From assembly GCA_040507895.1 (NCBI GenBank), contig JBEVNX010000061.1, positions 1 to 17,147 of the forward strand: a stretch of DNA of 17,147 nt, given 5' to 3'. Under the pieces are notes generated by a model. The model searched no databases. It saw nothing but the letters and a program-made list of their open reading frames with translations, and had not been told where the DNA came from. Source of the DNA: JBEVNX01 sp040507895 (GTDB lineage Bacteria; Desulfobacterota; Binatia; JACPRU01). The position numbers and the translations under genes are program-made. This document shows positions 13,948-17,147 of the stretch, piece after piece (position 1 is the first letter of the stretch; every line of letters begins with the position of its first letter).

Positions 13948-14034
13948 ATTCGCGGTCGGCGGAACGGTGCCCCTGGCGGGCATTTCCATTGGGTATCGCC
14001 TCGACTAGAGTCCGAGCTTCGCTGGAGGGCATCC

Positions 14035-14106
14035 ATGGCGCAACCCATCGTCTCCGCGGACTCCCTGCTCGACGACGTCGCCGTGCTGCACCGGCTCGGC
14101 TCATGA
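14035..14106 (+). CDS. 23-residue leader ORF overlapping the GFA-family gene
   Basis: The ATG at 14035 follows a strong GGAGGG (14024-14029) by five bases and encodes MAQPIVSADSLLDDVAVLHR plus Leu-Gly-Ser. Its TGA overlaps the ATG of the next gene (ATGA, 14103-14106). The GFA gene has no SD of its own, so this leader probably provides ribosomes by translational coupling. The peptide is mildly amphipathic, has no recognisable family and no run of one amino acid that would suggest attenuation. It may be the remnant N-terminus of a lost gene. Confidence 0.45.
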   Translation: MAQPIVSADSLLDDVAVLHRLGS

Positions 14107-14480
14107 AGACCTACGACGGCAGCTGCCATTGCGGGCGCGTGCGCTTTCGCGTGACCGCGAGCCTCGACCGCGTGAGCGAGTGCAATTGCTCGATCTGCAC
14201 GAAGAAGGGGTTCCTTCATCTCATCGTGCCGCCCGAGAGCTTCGAGCTCCTGAGCGGCACCGCCGATCTCACCACCTACCGATTCAACACCGCCGTGGCG
14301 CAGCATCACTTCTGCCGTCACTGCGGCATCCATTCCTACTACGTGCCGCGTTCGGATCCCGACAAGATCGACGTCAACGTGCGCTGCCTCGAGGGGGTGG
14401 ATCTCGACCAGATCCGACCGCAGCGCTTCGACGGGCGAAACTGGGAACGAGCGATCGAGGCGCACGTACCCTGGCGCTAA
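14103..14480 (+). CDS. GFA family zinc protein (glutathione-dependent formaldehyde-activating enzyme-like)
   Basis: A 125-residue single-domain protein with the full GFA cysteine set: CHC at 8-10 in GSCHCGRVRF, CNCSIC at 27-32, and CRHC at 71-74 in HHFCRHCGIHSYY. These bind one structural zinc and, in the named enzyme, a catalytic one. The founding member was reported to condense formaldehyde with glutathione, but most homologues have no proven substrate, so the name should not be taken as function. The ATG at 14103 overlaps the stop of the 23-residue leader. It is followed after 46 bases by an LLM oxidoreductase gene on the same strand. LLM monooxygenases can release aldehydes, so a role in aldehyde handling is possible but speculative. 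Confidence 0.9.
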   Translation: MKTYDGSCHCGRVRFRVTASLDRVSECNCSICTKKGFLHLIVPPESFELLSGTADLTTYRFNTAVAQHHFCRHCGIHSYYVPRSDPDKIDVNVRCLEGVDLDQIRPQRFDGRNWERAIEAHVPWR

Positions 14481-14526
14481 CGACGAAGTCCCCGGCGCAA
14501 GATTCCGACCGCAGCACGGAGGCTCG

Positions 14527-15688
14527 ATGAAGGTTTCGATGTTCTACTTGCCCTCGACCGGCTCACGGCCGGACATCGAGAGGCGGATGGCCGGCACGCG
14601 CGCCGAGCTCTACCAGCGGATGCTCGGCGAAATCGGCGAGCAGGCCCGGCTCGGGGACGAACTCGGCTACGACTCCGTGAGCTTCACCGAGCATCACTTC
14701 CACATCGAAGGCTTCGAGGTCTCCAACAACCCGGTGCTGCTCGACCTGTTCATCGCCATGCAGACCAAGCGCATTCGCGTCGGCCAGCTCGGCATCGTGC
14801 TGCCGGCGAACAACCCGATCCGGGTGGCCGAGGACATCGCCATGCTCGACCACATGAGCGGGGGCCGCGCCAATGCGGGATTCGCCCGGGGATACCAGCG
14901 TCGCTGGGTCGACGTCATGGCAGAATCACGGCATCCACGGCGCACTGCCCCACCAGCACGACGAGATCGACGCCGCCAACCGCGCCGCGTTCGAAGAGAG
15001 CTTCGAGATCATCAAGCGCTGCTGGACGGAGGAAATGGTCTCTTACGACGGCCGCTACTGGAAGATTCCTCCCGGCCCGACGCCCTGGGACCTGCCCGGC
15101 ACGGCGCTCTACGGCAAGGGAATCACCAACGGCGTGGTGACCTCGATCGGCGTCATCCCGAAGCCGCTCCAGAAGCCGTACCCGCCGCTGTTTCAGCCCT
15201 TTGCCTCCTCGGAGCGGAGCATCCGCTGGTGCGCACAAGAAGGGGTCACGGCCGTTCTGCCGCTCCTGCACCCGACGATGGAGGTCGAGCTATTTCGACT
15301 CTACGCCGAGGTCTCCGGGCGCCCGCTCGGCGACGGTATGGGAGTGCTCCGCGACGTCATCATCGCGGATTCCGATGCCGAGGCCAAGGCGCTGTGGGAG
15401 AACTCTGCGGTCTTCGTCGGCAACAACTGGTTCGAGCCGTTCGGCTTCTTCAAAGGCCTCCTCGATCCGCAGACCGGCGCGATGCCCGAGGTGTTCGAGG
15501 AAGGGCTGGTGCTGGTCGGCACGGTGGACACGGTCACGCGGCAGCTCGAAAGGCTCTTGGCGCGCCTGCCCGCGGCCTGGATCTTTGCCTGGCTCTACAA
15601 CGGATTTCTGTCGAACGACCGATTGAAGAAGACGATCGAGCTCTTCTACACCAAGGTCTTGCCGCGGGTAAGCGAAGTGCGGCGCTGA
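14527..15688 (+). pseudogene. LLM class flavin-dependent oxidoreductase, interrupted by a frameshift near 14920
   Basis: The ATG at 14527 has GGAGG four bases upstream. Codons 1-131 (to 14919) encode a luciferase-like N-terminus: TEHHFHIEGFEVSNNPVLLD, VGQLGIVLPANNPIRVAEDI, LDHMSGGRANAGFARG and QRRWVDVM. The rest of the protein continues in the +1 frame from 14921 (QNHGIHGALPHQHDEIDAAN) to the stop at 15688. It includes YDGRYWKIPPGPTP, PYPPLFQPFASSERSIRW and VLVGTVDTVTRQLERLLARL. Joined, it would be about 387 residues, normal for flavin-dependent LLM monooxygenases. Either one base is extra or, more likely, two are missing (GCGC reduced to GC, restoring Met-Ala-Gln). No slippery run marks a programmed site, so a sequencing or assembly error, or a genuine recent mutation, are the choices. 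It ends 36 bases before the acyltransferase gene. Confidence 0.85.
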
Positions 15689-15724
15689 CACCCAAACAGA
15701 GGTTCTCGAAAAGGAGCCCCGGAC

Positions 15725-17147
15725 GTGACGACCTACGCCTACGATCGCTTGAGCTTCCTCGACAATTCGTTCCTCCTCCTCGAAGGCCCGACGAGCCCGA
15801 TGCACGTGGCCGGCACGGCCACGTACGAAGCCGGATCGCTACGCGCTCCCGAAGGGGGCATCGACATCGACCGAATCCGCGCCTACGTGACATCGCGCCT
15901 GCACCTCATCCCCCGTTATCGACAGCGGCTCGCTTACGTTCCGATCGAAAACCACCCCGTGTGGATCGACGACGACCATTTCAACATCCACTACCACGTG
16001 CGCCACACCGCGCTGCCGCGTCCGGGGGATGAGCGCCAGCTGAAGCGGCTGGCGGCTCGGATCATGAGCCAGCACCTCGATCGCTCCAAGCCCCTGTGGG
16101 AGATCTGGGTCGTCGAAGGGCTCGAGAACGCCGAGCGCTTCGCGATGATCTCGAAGATCCACCATTGCATGGTGGACGGCATGTCCAGCGTGGACTTGCT
16201 GAACGTGCTGCTGCAACCCAATCCCGTCGAGGAGTACGAGCCGCCGGCCGACTGGTTCCCGCGACCGGCGCCGACGGGGACCGAGCTCTTGCGCGACGCC
16301 GTCTATCGATACGCGACGCTGCCATTCGAGCTCGGCCGAAATGCGCAAGCGTTGGTGCGCCAAGCGAACGATCCCCGCTCCGATCTCCGCGCGCGGCTGC
16401 GCGCCGTGCGCGACACGCTCGGCAGTGGACTGCGAAGCCCGTCGACGACTCCCCTCAACCAGCCGATCGGCCCGCATCGTCGCTTCGACTGGTTGGCGAT
16501 GGATCTCGAGGCGGTCAAGCAAGTCAAGAATCGCCTCGGCGGCACGCTGAACGACGTCGTGCTCGCCACGGTCGCCGGCGCGGTGCGTCTGTTCTTGTCG
16601 CGGCGGCGGGTCCAGGTCGAGGATCTCGACTTCCGAGTGATGGCGCCGGTGAGCGTGCGCAGCGAAGCCGAGCGGGGCAGCTTCGGCAATCGCGTGTCGG
16701 CGTGGATGGTGCCGATGCCGCTCGGCGAGCGCGATCCGCGCCGACGGCTCGCGAAGATCCGCGAGACCACGGCCGCGCTCAAGGAATCGAAGCAGGCGCT
16801 CGGCGCCGAAGTGCTGAGCGCGGTCGGCGAGTGGACACCGTCGACCTTGCTGTCGCTTGCCGCGCAGCTCACCACACGCCGCCTGCCGTTCAACCTCGTC
16901 GTCACCAACGTCCCCGGACCGCAGGTGCCGCTCTACCTGCTCGGCGCGCGCTTGCTCGACAACTACGGCCTGGTACCGCTGACGGACAACCTCTGTCTCG
17001 GCGTGGTGCTGTTCAGCTACGCGGGGAAGCTCTGCTGGGGCTTCACGGCGGAGTGGGACCTCATTCCGGACCTTCACGATTTCGTGCTGGATGTCGAGGC
17101 GTCGTTTCGCGAGCTCGCGGAGCTACAGCCCGCCGCCTCGCCGAAGG
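15725..17147 (+). CDS. Wax ester synthase/diacylglycerol O-acyltransferase (WS/DGAT), 3' end cut by window
   Basis: The frame from the GTG at 15725 (AAGGAG eight bases upstream) is open for 474 codons to the window edge, close to the usual 450-480 residues, so little is missing. The catalytic HHxxxDG is at 146-152 (KIHHCMVDGMSS). Also present are PLWEIWVVEGL (123-133), the NDVVLATVAGAVR motif near 276-288, a FGNRVSAWMVPMPL strand and NVPGPQVPLYLLGARL near the C-terminus, all standard for WS/DGAT. The enzyme transfers acyl groups from acyl-CoA to long-chain alcohols or diacylglycerol, making storage wax esters or triacylglycerol at the membrane or lipid bodies. It follows the LLM gene by 36 bases in the same direction. 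Which of the two activities dominates cannot be told from sequence. Confidence 0.93.
   Translation, partial: MTTYAYDRLSFLDNSFLLLEGPTSPMHVAGTATYEAGSLRAPEGGIDIDRIRAYVTSRLHLIPRYRQRLAYVPIENHPVWIDDDHFNIHYHVRHTALPRPGDERQLKRLAARIMSQHLDRSKPLWEIWVVEGLENAERFAMISKIHHCMVDGMSSVDLLNVLLQPNPVEEYEPPADWFPRPAPTGTELLRDAVYRYATLPFELGRNAQALVRQANDPRSDLRARLRAVRDTLGSGLRSPSTTPLNQPIGPHRRFDWLAMDLEAVKQVKNRLGGTLNDVVLATVAGAVRLFLSRRRVQVEDLDFRVMAPVSVRSEAERGSFGNRVSAWMVPMPLGERDPRRRLAKIRETTAALKESKQALGAEVLSAVGEWTPSTLLSLAAQLTTRRLPFNLVVTNVPGPQVPLYLLGARLLDNYGLVPLTDNLCLGVVLFSYAGKLCWGFTAEWDLIPDLHDFVLDVEASFRELAELQPAASPK

Noticed and set aside
13899..14465. Long N-terminal extension of the NTF2-like gene, to 14465
   Set aside because: It would be antisense to the GFA gene and would bury a clear signal peptide that starts right after a good SD at 13898.
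14921..16032. Continuation of the first LLM frame to 16032
   Set aside because: After 14919 the frame turns Arg/Pro-rich and loses all LLM similarity, while the +1 frame carries the conserved half. It also overlaps the acyltransferase start.
15839..17077. 412-codon open frame on the minus strand
   Set aside because: Antisense to the WS/DGAT gene, which has HHxxxDG and NDVVLA motifs; no family pattern in the antisense reading.

Overview
The window is high-GC bacterial DNA, densely coded on both strands, with clear Shine-Dalgarno (SD) sites, several GTG or TTG starts, and no tRNA, rRNA, CRISPR array or insertion sequence that I can see. No gap between genes exceeds about 265 bases. The host probably makes and uses the deazaflavin cofactor F420: it carries a cofD gene and a luciferase-like (LLM) oxidoreductase of the F420 type. 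A lipoprotein with a lipobox fits either a diderm or a monoderm. F420, WS/DGAT acyltransferase and stacked acyl-CoA ligases together suggest an actinobacterium or an uncultured F420-using soil or sponge lineage (Binatota- or Tectomicrobia-like), but this is inference and no gene settles the phylum.

Left block (1-4697, minus strand). Five genes run leftward from a promoter near 4800: a 461-residue protein with nitroreductase-like signatures, a four-helix membrane protein, and three consecutive adenylate-forming (ANL) proteins. One ANL protein is PaaK-like and near complete. One is PaaK-like but lacks the P-loop and the C-terminal domain. One is cut by the window edge and has a degenerate P-loop. 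Stops and starts abut or overlap, so this is one operon. A cluster of CGAGTCGG repeats able to fold into nested stems lies between the first two genes.

Middle block (4961-11147, plus strand). Diverging from the same control region are a nitroreductase, a small protein resembling a tyrosine-recombinase core-binding domain, an F420-type LLM oxidoreductase, a beta-lactamase-fold serine hydrolase, a CaiC-like acyl-CoA ligase and an SCP-x-type thiolase. Spacing is 4-33 bases. This reads as a catabolic operon in which a carboxylic acid is released, activated to a CoA thioester, modified by flavin/F420 redox enzymes and cleaved by thiolysis. The substrate cannot be read from sequence.

Right block (11149-17147). 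The thiolase converges on cofD with one base between the stop codons, and a 13-bp perfect hairpin lies just past the thiolase stop. Next, on the minus strand, come a Ycf48-like beta-propeller lipoprotein and a small secreted NTF2-like protein. Diverging from these on the plus strand are a 23-codon leader ORF coupled to a GFA-family zinc protein, a second LLM oxidoreductase broken by a frameshift near 14920, and a WS/DGAT acyltransferase that runs off the window.

The points most worth checking are the ANL trio with eroded motifs, the solo recombinase-like domain inside a metabolic operon, the nested repeat structure and in-frame UAG between the first two minus-strand genes, the divergent control region with an inverted repeat, and the LLM frameshift.
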